From Hymenopus coronatus (Eukaryota; Arthropoda; Insecta; Mantodea; Hymenopodidae), in the NCBI GenBank assembly GCA_030762935.1, contig CM060882.1, positions 20,527,001 through 20,591,000 of the forward strand: DNA of 64,000 nucleotides, read 5' to 3'. Shown piece after piece: positions 33,238-45,647 of the stretch. The notes beneath the pieces are model-generated. The model was not told the origin of the DNA. It did no database searches and was given only the letters and a program-made list of their open reading frames with translations. Numbering within the stretch: the first letter of the stretch is position 1; each line of letters opens with the position of its first letter. Position numbers and translations under genes: made by a program.

Positions 33238-33542
33238 TTAAAGACTGGGCAATGAATAGGAAGTGTAGTGGAGACGAATACAAGGAATCTCTGTCAAATT
33301 TGTTAATCACGAAATAGTCTCGTATCAAGTTACTTGCGAATTTGTCGATTAAAGTTGAGCTCTGGTTATATTGTAAATGATAAATTAGTATTAATGCAGT
33401 AAACATCGCGGCAAGGTGGTAATTTTGCTCTCATTTCTGGTCTAAAACTGAAGAGGGGCAAAATATCAGATTTTGACCAAACCTTACTGTGCTCTCATGT
33501 CTGTAGCCACTACATGAACTTATAAATAAGTACACACCAAAA
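33238..33542. other. unassigned stretch
   Basis: AT-rich spacer between two H copies of opposite orientation. Nothing recognised. Confidence 0.35.
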
Positions 33543-34358
33543 TATCTGAAGCGCTCCATTCACATGACTTTCTCTATGGTCCTGCAACAGATTATTGTTA
33601 AAAAGATTATGCCTCTATTTACTTTATACTAATAAATTAGCAGAAATAGTCTTATTACTTTCTTCCTTGTAAGTAGAAGTGAAATAAGGGAGTACCTTAG
33701 GCTAACGTAACAGTCAAAAGCTGGTTACTATGTGACTGAAGTTGACAAATTCCTACATGAGCAAAGTAAGTTTTTCAAAGCTGAAACCAAAAATAATGAA
33801 TATCTCAAAAACGTTCATTTGCTCGGAAAAAATGTATATAACTTAAATTGTGTGTTTTAACGTGCTCTACATTTCTTGTGTAGTAAGTTTTTATCTAAGT
33901 CTTACGTTTCAGCAGTTATGCAAAATTCCGTAAAATTCGTCCAGAATAAAGTAGTCTTCAGAGGCTATTCCCAGAAAATTCAAGATATACATTTTGTTTG
34001 TCAGGTAAATATCTTTAATATATAGTATTTTAATAAAAATCGTTAGAGCCATTTTTGCGAAAATCAAAATTTTCGAAAAAAGTTTCATGTAAAGGGTAGT
34101 TGGGTGTGGCGGGATTTTTCTTAAAATCTTCGTGTCGCATTCCTGGAAGATACTAAACTTAAATACCAAGTTTGGTATTTTATCACCTTTTCGTTTTTAA
34201 GTTATCGTGTTCTTTGTGAAAATGCTTTTTTTTTTTTTTTTGGATACAAGGGGCCCTAAAACATATACTTCCGGTGAAATCTCGGTATCGAATTTTTGGG
34301 TGGAGTATAATACCTTTTCTATACACTATGTACGTAGTACGTGTAGAGAAAGTAAAAA
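33543..34358 (+). mobile_element. H-family element, CA tract lost
   Basis: ATCTGAAGCGCTCCATTCAC to GTGTAGAGAAAGTAAAAA. The CA tract is deleted (CGTGTTCTTTGTGAAAATGC), leaving a run of 17 T. The antisense frame 34169-33909 is open for 86 codons. Confidence 0.83.
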
Positions 34359-34644
34359 TGATGACAACTATCAGCGATTATCCCAAAAAATTTAATGTGT
34401 TTCACTGTGGACGGCATGTGTTGCACTCCGAGTCCGAGGAACATGCCCCCTATTCTCACGGTTCTGGTATCAAAAGCACATAATTTGATAACTATTTCTA
34501 GGGATAGTTGCTAAATGGTCGAATTAGCAAGAGGTTTCTTATAAACCGGATTAGGTTGCCAACTTTGTCTGCTTCTCAACGGTCTTTCCGAGTTGGTGAT
34601 CCAAAATCTAACAAACAATACAGAATCGTTCTGTTGATAATGTT

Positions 34645-35975
34645 CAACATATCCCATTAAATACACCATCGAAATATCACCTAAAGAAGTATACTAACCT
34701 ATGTATTGAAACTCAGTTTTCTTCCCTTGTTAATGCTTCTGCTATTCGAGAAACTACATCCAAACACACACGTACTGACCATTATACTGGTTTAAGACTT
34801 AGTCTAAATTTACTGCTTAATTGAACATTTAACACCATACAATCATTTAAATAAGTACACTAACTTATGTATTAAAACACATTTCCTTTTCCTTGTTTAT
34901 TCTTATGCTATTCAAGAAACTACAACCAAACAGTACACACCTATTGTCCATTATATTGGTTTAAAGCCTACACTATAAATTTACTACTAAATTTACACCT
35001 CAATCACTTAAATACGTATTCTAACCTATGAATTAAAACACATTTCCCTTTTCTTGTTTATGCTTCTACTATTCGAGAAGCTACAACCAAACACCACACA
35101 CATACTGGTTTAAATCTTACACTCAAAATTTACTGCTCCATTGAACATTTAACACCACAAAATCAGTTAATTAAGTACACTAACCCATGTATTGAAACAT
35201 ATTTGCCTTTCCTTGTTTTATGTTTCTGCTATTCGAGAAACTGCAACCAAACACCACACACATACTGACCACTAGACTGTTTTAAAACTTACACTCTAAA
35301 TTTACTGCTTAATTGAATATTTAACACCAGAAACCCAGTTAAATAAGTACACTATCCTATGTATTGAAACACATCTCCCTTTCCTTGTTTTTGCTTCTGC
35401 TATTCGAGAAAATACAACACTTATTGATTATTTTGCTGGTTTAAAACTTATTCTAAGTTTATTGCTTAATAAAACATTTAACACCACAAAACCACTTAAA
35501 TAGGTACATTAAGCCATGTATTGAAACGTATTTCCCTTTCCTTGTTTTTGTTTCTGCTATTCAAGAAACAACCAAACGTACTGGTTTAAAACTTACACTG
35601 CAAATTTACTCCTTCATTGAACATCTAACACCACAAAATCGCTTAAATAAGTACCCTAACCTAAGCATTGAAACACATTTCCCTTTCCTAGTCAAGAGAC
35701 TACATCCAAACACCACACACGTACTGACCATTATACTGGTTTAATCATACTCTAAATTGACTGCTTAATTGGACATTTAACACCTTAAAATCAGTTAAAT
35801 AAGTACACCGTACTAGTGTACTGCTTTTGAAACAGTTTACCTTTCCTTGTTTTTGCTTCTGCTATTCGAGAAACTACAAACAAACACCACACACGTATTT
35901 ATTATTATATTGGTTTAAAACTTAGTCTAAATTTACGGCTTAATTGAACATTTAACACCACAAACGCTTATTTTT
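34645..35975. repeat. tandem repeat, about 160 bp unit, about 8 copies
   Basis: Landmarks recur in order: ACATTTAACACCAC, AAATAAGTACACTAACC, TATGTATTGAAACAC, TTTCCCTTTCCTTG, CTGCTATTCGAGAAACTAC, and GGTTTAAAACTTACACT. The TATGTATTGAAA landmark falls at about 34701, 34868, 35028, 35188, 35359, 35516, 35663 and 35818, giving periods of 147-171 bp. Units differ by scattered changes and short deletions. No coding frame. A final partial unit ends at about 35970. Confidence 0.85.
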
Positions 35976-36720
35976 GTGTGCACATTTAACTTACACAAGG
36001 CATGCTCATCTCAAAAGTGTAGCGTAGTGCCTAAATATGGCGGCTAAGCAAAACTCTTACTTCACCGACCACAATACATAAGGATAAGGCATTTTTAGTC
36101 TAATCTCTCTCGCTATATCTATGATGAGGACGAGAGATTGCGCAATGGAACACTTTTGGTGCCTGGTCTGCTTTTCCACACTACCAGTGACCAACAAAAG
36201 CATCGTCATATTTCCACGCACGACGACGTATAGCAAAAGCCCAGGTGTTTACTCAGAAGTATGGCCACGTGAGGTGTCGGCGCGCGCTCTGGGACTGAGG
36301 AAAACAACGAGAGTAGCATCTCATTGGCGGGTTGTTATTCTAGACACGTGGGCTCCCTCAGGACCATAGGTACCACACTTGTTCCTTCCCGGGGGACCTC
36401 ACGTATACGCGGAATGTGAAATGTTTCACTGCTGCCAACCTGGTATTCTCAACTTCTACTCCGGTGTCTTCCTAGGTAAATTCTCGACCACCAGCGTCAC
36501 CATCATTTTCCTACAATTTATTGCTTTTACCTCTTTCTGGACATGCTCAAGAATTTAAAATTCAGAAAGGAAGCACTAAGGTTTGTTGTCTTTGTGATCA
36601 AAATTCGAAAAGGGTTCTTGAAGACCACACTGAGTTCGTAAGACCAATATTTCCTAATTCAATTAAGTTGTTCAGAAGAATACTTCAATAAATCTCCTTG
36701 TTGAGAACAAACCTAACATA
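35976..36720. other. unassigned stretch
   Basis: More GC-rich than its surroundings, with an 82-codon plus frame at 36121-36369 of no known type. Possibly single-copy DNA. No gene signal found. Confidence 0.3.
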
Positions 36721-36721
36721 A

Positions 36722-36890
36722 CTGCCTTTGTGGTCGAGTGGTCAGCGAGCCAACTTCTCACGCGGAGGTCCCAGGTTCGATTCCCGACTGGACGGTGGAT
36801 TTTTTTTTAACAGGAACTTATTCCCTATCCCCCACAGAGTCTGGAGGTATGAATGTGAGAGTGAGTATGCTTGTGTTTAGATATAAAACA
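36722..36890 (+). mobile_element. SINE A, tRNA-derived
   Basis: An A-box-like TGTGGTCGAGTGG (36730) and canonical B box GGTTCGATTCC (36774-36784) form a tRNA-like head ending near GACGGTGG. A T-run and a non-tRNA body (CCCCCACAGAGTCTGGAGG, TGAGAGTGAGTATGC) follow. Tail pieces of the same family lie at 11833 and 39764. The T-run directly after the head could let RNA polymerase III stop early. Confidence 0.7.
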
Positions 36891-36892
36891 TA

Positions 36893-37692
36893 TCTAATGT
36901 AGTCCATTCGCATGACTTTCTCTACATTTCTGCCCATGCATCTATTTACTTCATGCTAATCGGAAAAAAAATTAGCAGGAATAGCCTTATTACTTGCTCC
37001 CTTGTAAGTAAAAGCGAAATAAGGGAGTACCATAGGTTAAAGTGTTAGTCAAAAGCTGCTTCCTTTGTTTGCATGGACAGAAGTTGGCAAATTCCCGTAT
37101 GACAAAAGTATTAAGCTTTATGTAGCTGAAACCAATAACAAGGAACATCTGAATAACGATCAACTCCACGAAAAAAATGTATATAACATAAATTGCGTGT
37201 TTTAACGAGTTCTATATTTTTTAATCAAAAAGTTTTTGTCTATCGCTTACGGTTTACCAGTTACGCAAAATTGAACAAATTTCAATAAGAATAAAGGGGT
37301 CTTTAGAGGTTATTCCCAAAAAATTCAAGATATACGTATTTTTTACCATATAAATATCTAATGTACGGTATTTTAATGAAAATCGTAAAGTTATTTTTGA
37401 AAACATCAACATTTTCGAATTTTTCCATTTAAAGAGTAGTTTGAGGTGGGGAATTTTTCTCAAAATCTTCGTGTCACATCCCTGGAAGATACTAAACTTA
37501 AATACCAAGTCTGGCAGTTCGCCGATTTTTCGTTTTTGAATTATCGTGTTCAAAGACACACACACGGACCCTTTTAGATACAGGACACCCTAAAGCGTAT
37601 TTTTCCGGTGAAATCTCCGTATCGAATTTTTGGATGGAATGCAATACCTTCTCAATACACTCTGTACATAGTACGTGTAGAGAAAGTAAAAA
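36893..37692 (+). mobile_element. H-family element, near full length
   Basis: TCTAATGTAGTCCATTCG to GTGTAGAGAAAGTAAAAA. The antisense frame (37565-37254) is open for 103 codons. The microsatellite is shrunk to GACACACACACGG. Confidence 0.83.
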
Positions 37693-38006
37693 TTGATAAA
37701 GTAGCAACTGTACTATAAAGATTATAATGCAATATCGATAGTTTTCATTAGTGTGGCAATCCAAAAGAAGACAAAAAGATGCAAACGGACTATTAAACGT
37801 AATATAAAATATACAGCGAATAAATTAGTTAAAGCAACAGAACACAGACCGTAAATTGCAGAACATGATTTCTACGTAAAATGATTTCGAAAAAGGAAAT
37901 TGAACCTCTTACTGTATATATGGCAATTTCTTGTATTTTGTTCTTCTTCAGTCCAAACTTTTTCCAGGTGTTTAAAAATATGTAAACGGGTTGTATGTTG
38001 TAAAAA
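37693..38006. other. unassigned stretch
   Basis: AT-rich spacer between two same-strand H copies. No feature recognised. Confidence 0.35.
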
Positions 38007-38761
38007 CCTGATGTGTTCCATTCGCATGACTTTCTCTACATCTCTGCAATACATTATTTTTAAAATGCCTATACTTCTATTTACTTTATGCTAATCGAGA
38101 AAAATTAGCAGGAATAGTCTTATTACTTGCTTCCTTGTAAGTAGAAGCTAAATAAGGGAGTATCAGAGGTTAAAGTGATAGTCAAAAGCCGGTTGCTATG
38201 TTACTGAAGTTCCTTTGTTTGTATGGACAGGAGTTGACAAATTCCTGTATGACAAATGTATAGGTATTTTATAGCTGAAACCAATAACAAGGAATATCTG
38301 AATAACGATCAACTTCACGAAAAATATGTATATAACGAACTCTACATTTTTAATCAGTAAATTTTTGTCTATCTCTTACGGTTTACCAGTTACACACAAT
38401 TGAAGATATACATTTTGTTTGCCATATAATATACGGTATTTTTAATGAAAATCGTTAGAGCCATTTTTGAGAACATCAACATTTTCGATTTTTTTTCCAT
38501 TTAAAAGAGAGTTTGAGGTGGGGGATTTTTCTCAAAATCTTCGTGTCTCATCCCTAAAAGACACTTAACTATCTTACCGGTATTTTACCGACTTTTCGTT
38601 TTTAAGTTATCGTGTTTATAGATACACGAACACACAGACACACACATGGACCTTTTTCTGAAAATACTTTTTTGGATACAGGGGACCCTAAAACATATAT
38701 TTCCGGTGAAATCTCGGTATCGATACACTATGTACATAGTGCGTATAGAGAGAGTAAAAAA
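38007..38761 (+). mobile_element. H-family element with two small deletions
   Basis: CCTGATGTGTTCC to GTATAGAGAGAGTAAAAA. About 60 bp between the ACACAATTGAAG and ATATACATTTTG blocks, and the ATTTTTGGGTGGAGTG block before the palindrome, are missing. Confidence 0.8.
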
Positions 38762-38774
38762 GGAAAACATATTG

Positions 38775-38840
38775 TGTGGAGTTCCATTCACATAACTTTC
38801 TCTATCTATTTTGCAACAAACTATGTATTACCAAGGGGGA
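38775..38840 (+). mobile_element. H-family left end only
   Basis: GTGGAGTTCCATTCACATAAC through TTTGCAACAAACTATG. It is cut off by the tRNA-like insertion that follows. Confidence 0.6.
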
Positions 38841-38846
38841 TGGCTC

Positions 38847-38915
38847 AGGCGGTAACGTCAATAGCCCGCATTCGGGAGGTTGCTGGCTCAAATCCCGGAG
38901 ACCGTCAAATCTGAT
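38847..38915 (+). mobile_element. tRNA-like sequence, possible SINE E head
   Basis: TGGCTCAGGCGGTAACG resembles an A box, and GGCTCAAATCCCGG (about 38886) a B box. No tail is visible, since an H copy begins at once. A single copy, so it could be a tRNA pseudogene. Confidence 0.4.
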
Positions 38916-38920
38916 TCTTT

Positions 38921-39753
38921 GTTACTTTCTCTACACGTGCTCTGGTCATAGTGTACAGAGAAGGCATTGCATTCTAGCAAAAATCGATTTAGAGATTTCA
39001 CCAGAATAATATGCTTGGGGTCCTCTGAATCCGAAAAAAAAAAAAAAATGTAGAACAAGATCCTTCTGTGTGTCTGAAAAGTATTGCTCTCTCAAAAACG
39101 AAAATACCTACTTAGTATTAAAGTTAAATATCATCCAAGCATACATTACAAAGAGTTTCAAGAAACTCCCCCCGACAAACCACCCTTAACATGGAAATAT
39201 GTTTCAAATTGTTATTTTTCTCAAAAATGGATAAACACTTTGCTTAAAATAGCGTATATCAAAGATATTTACATAAAAATAAAATGTATATTATGAATTT
39301 TCTGGGAGTATACACTAAACACCTCTTTATTCTGGATACGTTTTGTAGAATTTTGCATAACGGTTAAACCGTAAGAGATAGACAAAAGCTTACTACACAA
39401 AAATGTAGATATCGTTAGAAAAACAATTTATATCATATACGTTTTTTATATAGAGTTAAACCGTTTCCAAAATATTCTTCGTTATTGGTTTCAATTTTAA
39501 ATTACTTAAACATTTCTCAAATGGGAAGTGGCGTTTCGTTTCATCTCTCTTGTTTTACTGCATGCAAAGAGAACCAGACTTCAATCGTTTCACATAGGAA
39601 CAGCTTTTAAGAGTTTTTACAGCTAGTAATATGACAATTTCTGCTACTATTAACTTGATTAGCATGCCGTAGATAAAAATATAGTTTTGTAAGGAAAGTT
39701 GTTTGTGTAACAGCTAGTGAAAGCCATATGAATGGAACACATCAGATTTTTTA
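38921..39753 (-). mobile_element. H-family element, divergent full copy
   Basis: GTTACTTTCTCTACACGTGC to ACACATCAGATTTTTT. The microsatellite is lost (GTGTGTCTG only), a run of A replaces the usual site, and the last 250 bp are rearranged. Likely an older copy. Confidence 0.78.
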
Positions 39754-39763
39754 ACTCGAACTA

Positions 39764-39850
39764 TTCCGTATTAACCACAAAGTCTGGAAGTAAGCATATA
39801 AGACTGACTGTAAGCGTGTTTAATGATATAAAATTATTAATCTAACGTCT
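39764..39850 (+). mobile_element. SINE A tail fragment
   Basis: TTAACCACAAAGTCTGGAAG, then AAGACTGACTGTAAGCGTG, matches the body at 36830. The head is absent. Confidence 0.45.
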
Positions 39851-40033
39851 ATAACTTAAAGTTAATATCGATAGGCAAACCTTTAAAAAGTTGGTCGTTA
39901 TGCAAAACATTGAAATTCACTTCCCTTTCCTTGCTAGCAGTAAACAAACCAGGAACGAAAGGAGGTCTCCCACGTGAGAAAAGCTGAAACCAATAACTCT
40001 GATATTCTCAGAAACAGTTAACTCTTAAAAAAA

Positions 40034-40775
40034 TCTAATGTGTTACACTCATATGACTTTCTCTAGCTGTTCTACAAACTTCATAATAAGATTCTTCTTC
40101 TTTCTGCACCTTGCTAATCGTGGTACTCATTAGCACAATGTTCTTATTATTTAGTTCCGTATAAGTAGGAAGAAAATAAGGGAATACACTAGGCTAAACC
40201 AGTAGTCAAATGTTTTAAAAGCTGTCGTTATGCGATGGTCATTACAAATCGCTTCTTTTCTTGGCCAGGAGTAGAACAAAAGAAAAACGGACACGCCCGT
40301 CTGAGAAAAGTATACGATTTTCACAACTGAAACTAATAACAATGAATACCTGAAAACGGTAAGCTCCACGAAAAAAATGTATATGACGTAAATTGTGTAT
40401 TTTAACAAGGCATACATTTGTTGTATAGTAAGTTTTTGTCTATCTCTTACGGTTTACTAGTTATGCCAAATTAAGCAAAATGCATACAGAATAAACAGGT
40501 CTTGAGAAGCTATTCCCAGAAAATTCAAGATACATATTTTATTTGTTAGGTAAATATCTTTAATATGTGATATTTTAATCAAACTCGTTAACAGCCATTT
40601 TTAAGAAAATCAAAATTTTCGAAGAAATTTCCATGTAAAGGGTAGTTTGGGGTGGGGGGATTTTTATCAAAATCTTGTCGCATGCCTGGAAGATACTTAA
40701 CTTAAATACCAAGTTTGGTATTTTAACTACTTTTCGTTTTTGAGTTACCGTGTTCACAGACACACGGACACACAG

Positions 40776-40806
<31 letters not shown>

Positions 40807-40951
40807 GACCTTTTTCTCAAAATGCTTTTTTTGGATACAGGGGGTCCTAAAACATGTATTTCCGGTGAAATCTCAGTATCGAATTTTTGGGTGGAATACA
40901 ATACTTCTCTATCCCTATGTACATTGTACATATGGGGCTAGAGTAGGTAAA
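40034..40951 (+). mobile_element. H-family element, subgroup 2, array unit 1
   Basis: Left end TCTAATGTGTTACACTCATATG, which marks subgroup 2 (GTTACACTC instead of GTTCCATTC). The CA tract at about 40771-40802 is long. The right end has a decayed palindrome (CTATCCCTATGTACATTGTACATATGGGGCTAGAG). Confidence 0.82.
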
Positions 40952-40952
40952 A

Positions 40953-41486
40953 GTACATAAATATATGTATATGACATAAATTGCGTGTTTTAATGAGATC
41001 TACATTTTTTGTGTAGTAAGTATTTTCTATCTCTAATGGTTTACCAGTTATGCAAATACAAAAGCCATCCAGAATGAAGAGGTCTTCGTAGGCTATTCCC
41101 AGAAAATTCAAGTGGTACATTTCGTTTGTCATTAAAATATCTTAAAAATATGACACTTTAACCGAAATTGTTAAAAAAATGTTCGATTTTAGGTTTTTCG
41201 TGATTTTCTTGAAAATATTCGTGTTGCATCTCTGGAAGATATCTGAACTTAAATATCAAGTTTGTTATTTAACAGAATTTTCGTGTTTGAGCTATGCTAC
41301 CCATAGACAGACACACACACACACACACAAATGGACTTGTTTCTAAAAATGCTATTGTGTTTGTAATCAGGGGGTCTCAAAACATGCATTTCCGGTGAAA
41401 TCTAGAAATCGAATTTTTGGGTGGAATACAACGCCTTCTTCATCCATTATGTGTATTATACATACGGGCTATAGAAAGTAAAAATG
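40953..41486 (+). mobile_element. H-family 3' part, array unit 2 (5' truncated)
   Basis: It joins unit 1 directly and enters at ATGTATATGACATAAATTG. CA tract at about 41312-41328. It ends in the same decayed palindrome type as unit 1 (CATACGGGCTATAGAAAGTAAAAA). Confidence 0.8.
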
Positions 41487-42297
41487 TTATGTTTTCCATT
41501 CACATGATTTTCTCTACATCTCTGCAAAAAATTATGCTAATCGAGAAAAACTTAGCGGAAATATCTTATTACTTGCTTCTTTGTAAGTAGAAGCGAAATA
41601 AGGGAGTATCATAGCTTAAAGTGATAGTCAAAAGCTGGTTGCTATGTGACTGAAATTCCATTGTATGGGCAGGAGTCCTGTATGAGAAATGTATAATGTT
41701 TTTAAAGCTGAAACCAACAAGGAATATCACAAAAACGATCAACACCACGAAAAAATGTATACAACATAAATTGTGTGTTTTAACGTGCCTTACATTTTTG
41801 GTGTGGTAAGTGATTGTCCATCTCTTACGGTTTAGTAGTTATGTAAAATTTCGTAAAATTCACCCAGAATGTAGTAGAGACTATTCCCAGAAAATTGAAT
41901 ATATACATTTTATTTGTCATGTAAATATATCTAATATATTTAAACAAAAACGTTAGCCATTTTTGAGAAAATCAAACATTTTGAAAAAAAGTTCCAGTTA
42001 AAGGGTAGTTTGGGGTGGGGGAATTTTTCTCAAAATCTTCGTGTCACATCTGTGGAAGATAGTAAACTTAAATGCCAGGTTTGGTAGTTTATCGACTTTT
42101 CGTTCTTGAGTTATCGTGTTTACAGGCACACAGACACATGGACACACACATGGACCTTTTCGTGAAAATGCTTTTTTTGGATACAGGGGACCCTAAGAAA
42201 TATATATTTCCATTGAAATCTCGGTATGGAATTTTTGGGTGAAGTGCAATGCCTTCTCTATACACTATGTACACAGTATGCGAAGAGAAAGTAAAAA
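41487..42297 (+). mobile_element. H-family element, array unit 3 (full)
   Basis: TTATGTTTTCCATTCACATG follows the previous A-run with no spacer. It ends GCGAAGAGAAAGTAAAAA after an intact palindrome. Subgroup 1. Confidence 0.83.
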
Positions 42298-43118
42298 CCT
42301 GATTTGTTTCATTCACATGGCTCTCTTTATATCTCTGACACAAATTATGGTTAAAAAACTCATGCTTCTATTTACTTCATACATCAGCAGAAATAGTCCC
42401 ATTACTTGCTGCCTTGTAAGTAGAAGGGAGTACTATTGGTTAAAGTGATAGTCAAAAGCTGGTTGCTATGTTACTGAAGTTCCTTTATTTGTATGGACAC
42501 GAGTTGACTAATTCCTGTATGAGAAAAGTATAAGTTTTTCAAAGCTAAACTTAAAAACAGCGAATATCTTAAATAAGAATAACTCCACAAAACATTTATA
42601 TTAGATAAATTGTGTGTTTTAATGTGCTCTACATATTCTATGTGGTAAGTATTTGTACATCTCTTACGGTTTAACAATTATGCAAAATTCCGTAAAATTC
42701 ATCCAGAATAAAGTTGTCTTCAGAGGCTGTTCCCAGAAAATTCAATATGCATTTTATTTGCCTTGTAAATATCTGTAACATATGACATTTTAAACAAAAT
42801 CGCCATAGCCGTTTTTAAGAAAAACTAAATTTTCGAAAAATGTTCCATTTAAAGGGTAATTGGGGGTGTGGGGACTTTCTTGAATATCTTCGTGTCTCAT
42901 CCTTGGAAGATACCAAACTTAAATGCCAAATTTGGTATTTAACGGTTTTGTCGTTTTTGAGCTATGCTGCCCCTCCTACACACGAACATGTTCCTAAAAA
43001 TGTATTTTTAATTCAGGGGGTGTCAAAATATGTATTCCTTGTGAAATCTCGAATTTTTGGGTGCATTATCATACTTTGTCTATACACTATGTATATAGTG
43101 TGTGTAGAGAAAGTAAAG
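42298..43118 (+). mobile_element. H-family element, array unit 4 (full)
   Basis: CCTGATTTGTTTCATTCAC starts immediately after unit 3. The right end GTGTAGAGAAAGTAAAGG follows a palindrome. The microsatellite is reduced to CTACACACGAAC. Confidence 0.83.
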
Positions 43119-43129
43119 GCAACAAAATC

Positions 43130-43240
43130 TAGGATACGGGACCAACGGCTTTACTTCCCTTGCGAAAGAAGCCATACTAAGAATTTTTAAGGCTAAAAAA
43201 GTCCACAGCCCTCCGCGGGGTTTGAAGTAGCGATCTTTGG
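43130..43240 (-). mobile_element. SINE C fragment
   Basis: The complement holds the head B-box region (AAACCCCGCGGAGGGC) and the body AATTCTTAGTATGGCTTC. It ends near GGTCCCG of the family body. The tail is missing. Confidence 0.6.
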
Positions 43241-43263
43241 AAAGAGAGGCAACCAGAGAAGCT

Positions 43264-43355
43264 AAAACATGTTTCTGTTAAAATTCGGTATCGAATTTTT
43301 AGGTGGAATACAATACCTTCTGCACGCAGTATGTACGTGGCAGAGAACGTAAAAA
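43264..43355 (+). mobile_element. H-family right end only
   Basis: AACATGTTTCTGTTAAAATTC to GGCAGAGAACGTAAAAAG, with a decayed palindrome. Confidence 0.6.
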
Positions 43356-44850
43356 GTTGGGGACGTGCTAATATGTAATGAAAAAGTGGTGGAAAAAAGC
43401 TGGGAGCAATATTAGCATAGTAACACGTTCATACGACTCTACAGTAAATGTTTCTGAAAAGGCTGTGAAATAATTTCACCGGGCAACACATCCAACTGCC
43501 ACACGGTGACAAATTGTAACTGTGATTCGTGCAGATTCATGGTTTCCTCCCCCACCTCCCTATTTTTGGACGTTATCATACCTTCATGAATTATTCATCA
43601 GATGGCAGCACATATGCTGATTTCCAAGAGTCTCCTTGTTCGCGCAGTTTTATTTGTTTACATATATATGTATATCAAGAGCGAAACGCCAAATGTTGTT
43701 ACAGTGCTTGCGATTTTTCAAGTGCAAGCCGGTGGGGAAATGAGATAAGTGACGTCAATAATTGATAAAGAGGGGCAGGACAAGAGCCAGAGAGCCAATC
43801 AATCCCTTTCAACAACACGTGACCGCCGACAGACGAACGCTAATTGGCTAAATTCGCTTGTGTCATCCATACAGTATGCTATAGATGCACAATCAGATGA
43901 GAAAATAATTTAGCAGGATAGACTGTAGGTTCTTTCAGAAAAACAGCACTCCTCGTGATTAGTGCATGCGAGAGCTGCAGTAATCCAATCAAGAAGTAAT
44001 GCAATTTCCAAGCGAGGGGGACTCTAACCACTCGATGCTTGCTTGTTATTGATGTGGGAACTTGTGAAGGGTGTCATCTTCATAACCCGAAACACTCAAA
44101 TCACAACCTTTACCCTGCTCAAGGCAGCAGGGAGAACCTCGCATCACTTTCCCCACTCACTCTTCTAAAATTATTCTTACAAAATGCTAACTAATTGTTC
44201 ATTCCACGTGTAATGTTTTATGTTCTACTTTATCTCTACTTAACACATTGATGCCCAGGAGTTTCTTCAGTTGGGGAGCCAAGAATCCCAAGGTTTTTAC
44301 AGCTATTTTTTACAGTACAACTGCCAAAAAGTTGTGGAGGGAATTATTGTTTCGGGGCTTTGGAGGGGAATAAGGAAACAGGTTAGATCGCCGGCTAGCT
44401 TAGGAACTGTGTGATGGTCTCTGGGTGTGCGGAGAGAAACCTGAATGAAACTCTTGTTTCTAATATCCTTTACTTTCCCGCACGTAATGTTTCACTTTTC
44501 CTCTAGCCGTCCAAAGTACAAGAACTCGTTAGCCTCCCCAAAACAAAACCGATCGCAAACTATTTCAGCTGTGTCACCTTCCCTTCGCGCTAACCTCTCT
44601 CTTAATTCTCTTTCCCTGTGAACAAACTATTTCACATCACGCACTAGGAACTTCTCAGTTCGCTATGAGCTACGACTCGACGCGGATTCAACACACGGTA
44701 ACAGACATATGAGTGTCGATGTGCTCCCCGACTTTCCCCATGCTCGCGCGGCTAGACAATAGTCTATTCGCCGCCTCTTTTCTAGGATTTGCCTAGACTT
44801 TTGCTATCTTCGTTGCTTTCACCCAATTTATTGGCCGAAACTGTGGAGCA
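43356..44850. other. unassigned stretch
   Basis: Less AT-rich than most of the window, no H sequence. A 78-codon frame (43529-43765) has no recognisable domain. This is the longest block without an identified element after 43 kb and a fair place to look for single-copy sequence. Confidence 0.35.
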
Positions 44851-45647
44851 TTTTTACTTTCACTATACGCACTATGTACATAGTATATAGAGAAGGTATT
44901 GCATTCCACCCAAAAATTCGATACCGAGCTTTTACCGGAAATATATGTTTTAGGGTCCCCAATATGCAAAAAAAGCATTTTCGGAAAAAGGTCCGTGTGC
45001 CTGTGAACACGATAACTCAAAAACGAATCGTAGGTAAAATACCAATCTTGGTATTTAAGTTTAGTATCTTCCAGGGATGCGACACAAGATTTTGAGAAAA
45101 ATTCCCCCATCCCCAATTACCCTTTACATGGAACTTTTTTTTCGAAAGTTTTGATTTTCTGAAAAATTGATCAAACGATTTTAATTAAAATTTCGTATAT
45201 TAAAGATATTTACCTGAAAAATAAAATGTATATCTTGAATTTTCTGAGAATAGCCTCTGAAGACTACTTTATTCTGGGTAAATTTTACGGAATTTTGCAT
45301 AACTGCTAAACCGTAAAGAGATGGACAAAAACTTACCACACAACAAATGAAGAGCACTTTAAAACGCACAATTTATGTTATATACATTTTTTTCGTGGAG
45401 TTGATTGTTTTTTTCAGCTATAAAAAGCTGAACTCGTATCCATACAAACAAAGGAACTTCAGTCGCAGAGCAACCAGCTTTTGATTATCACTTTAATCTA
45501 TGGTACCCCCTTATTTCGCTTCTACTAACAAGGAAGCAAGTAATAAGACTATTTCTGTTAATTTTTGCTCAATTAGATGAAGTAAATAGAATAATTTGTT
45601 GCAGTGATATAGAGAAATTCATGTGAATGAAACACATAAGATTTTTA
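44851..45647 (-). mobile_element. H-family element, near full length
   Basis: TTTTTACTTTCACTATACGC to AAACACATAAGATTTTTA. The microsatellite is nearly absent (CCGTGTGCCTGTG). About 60 bp between GTTTTTTTCAGC and AACTCG are missing. Confidence 0.82.

Noticed and set aside
34645..35975. A CRISPR-like array
   Set aside because: The whole unit of about 160 bp repeats with gradual divergence. There are no short identical repeats with unique spacers, and the DNA is eukaryotic.
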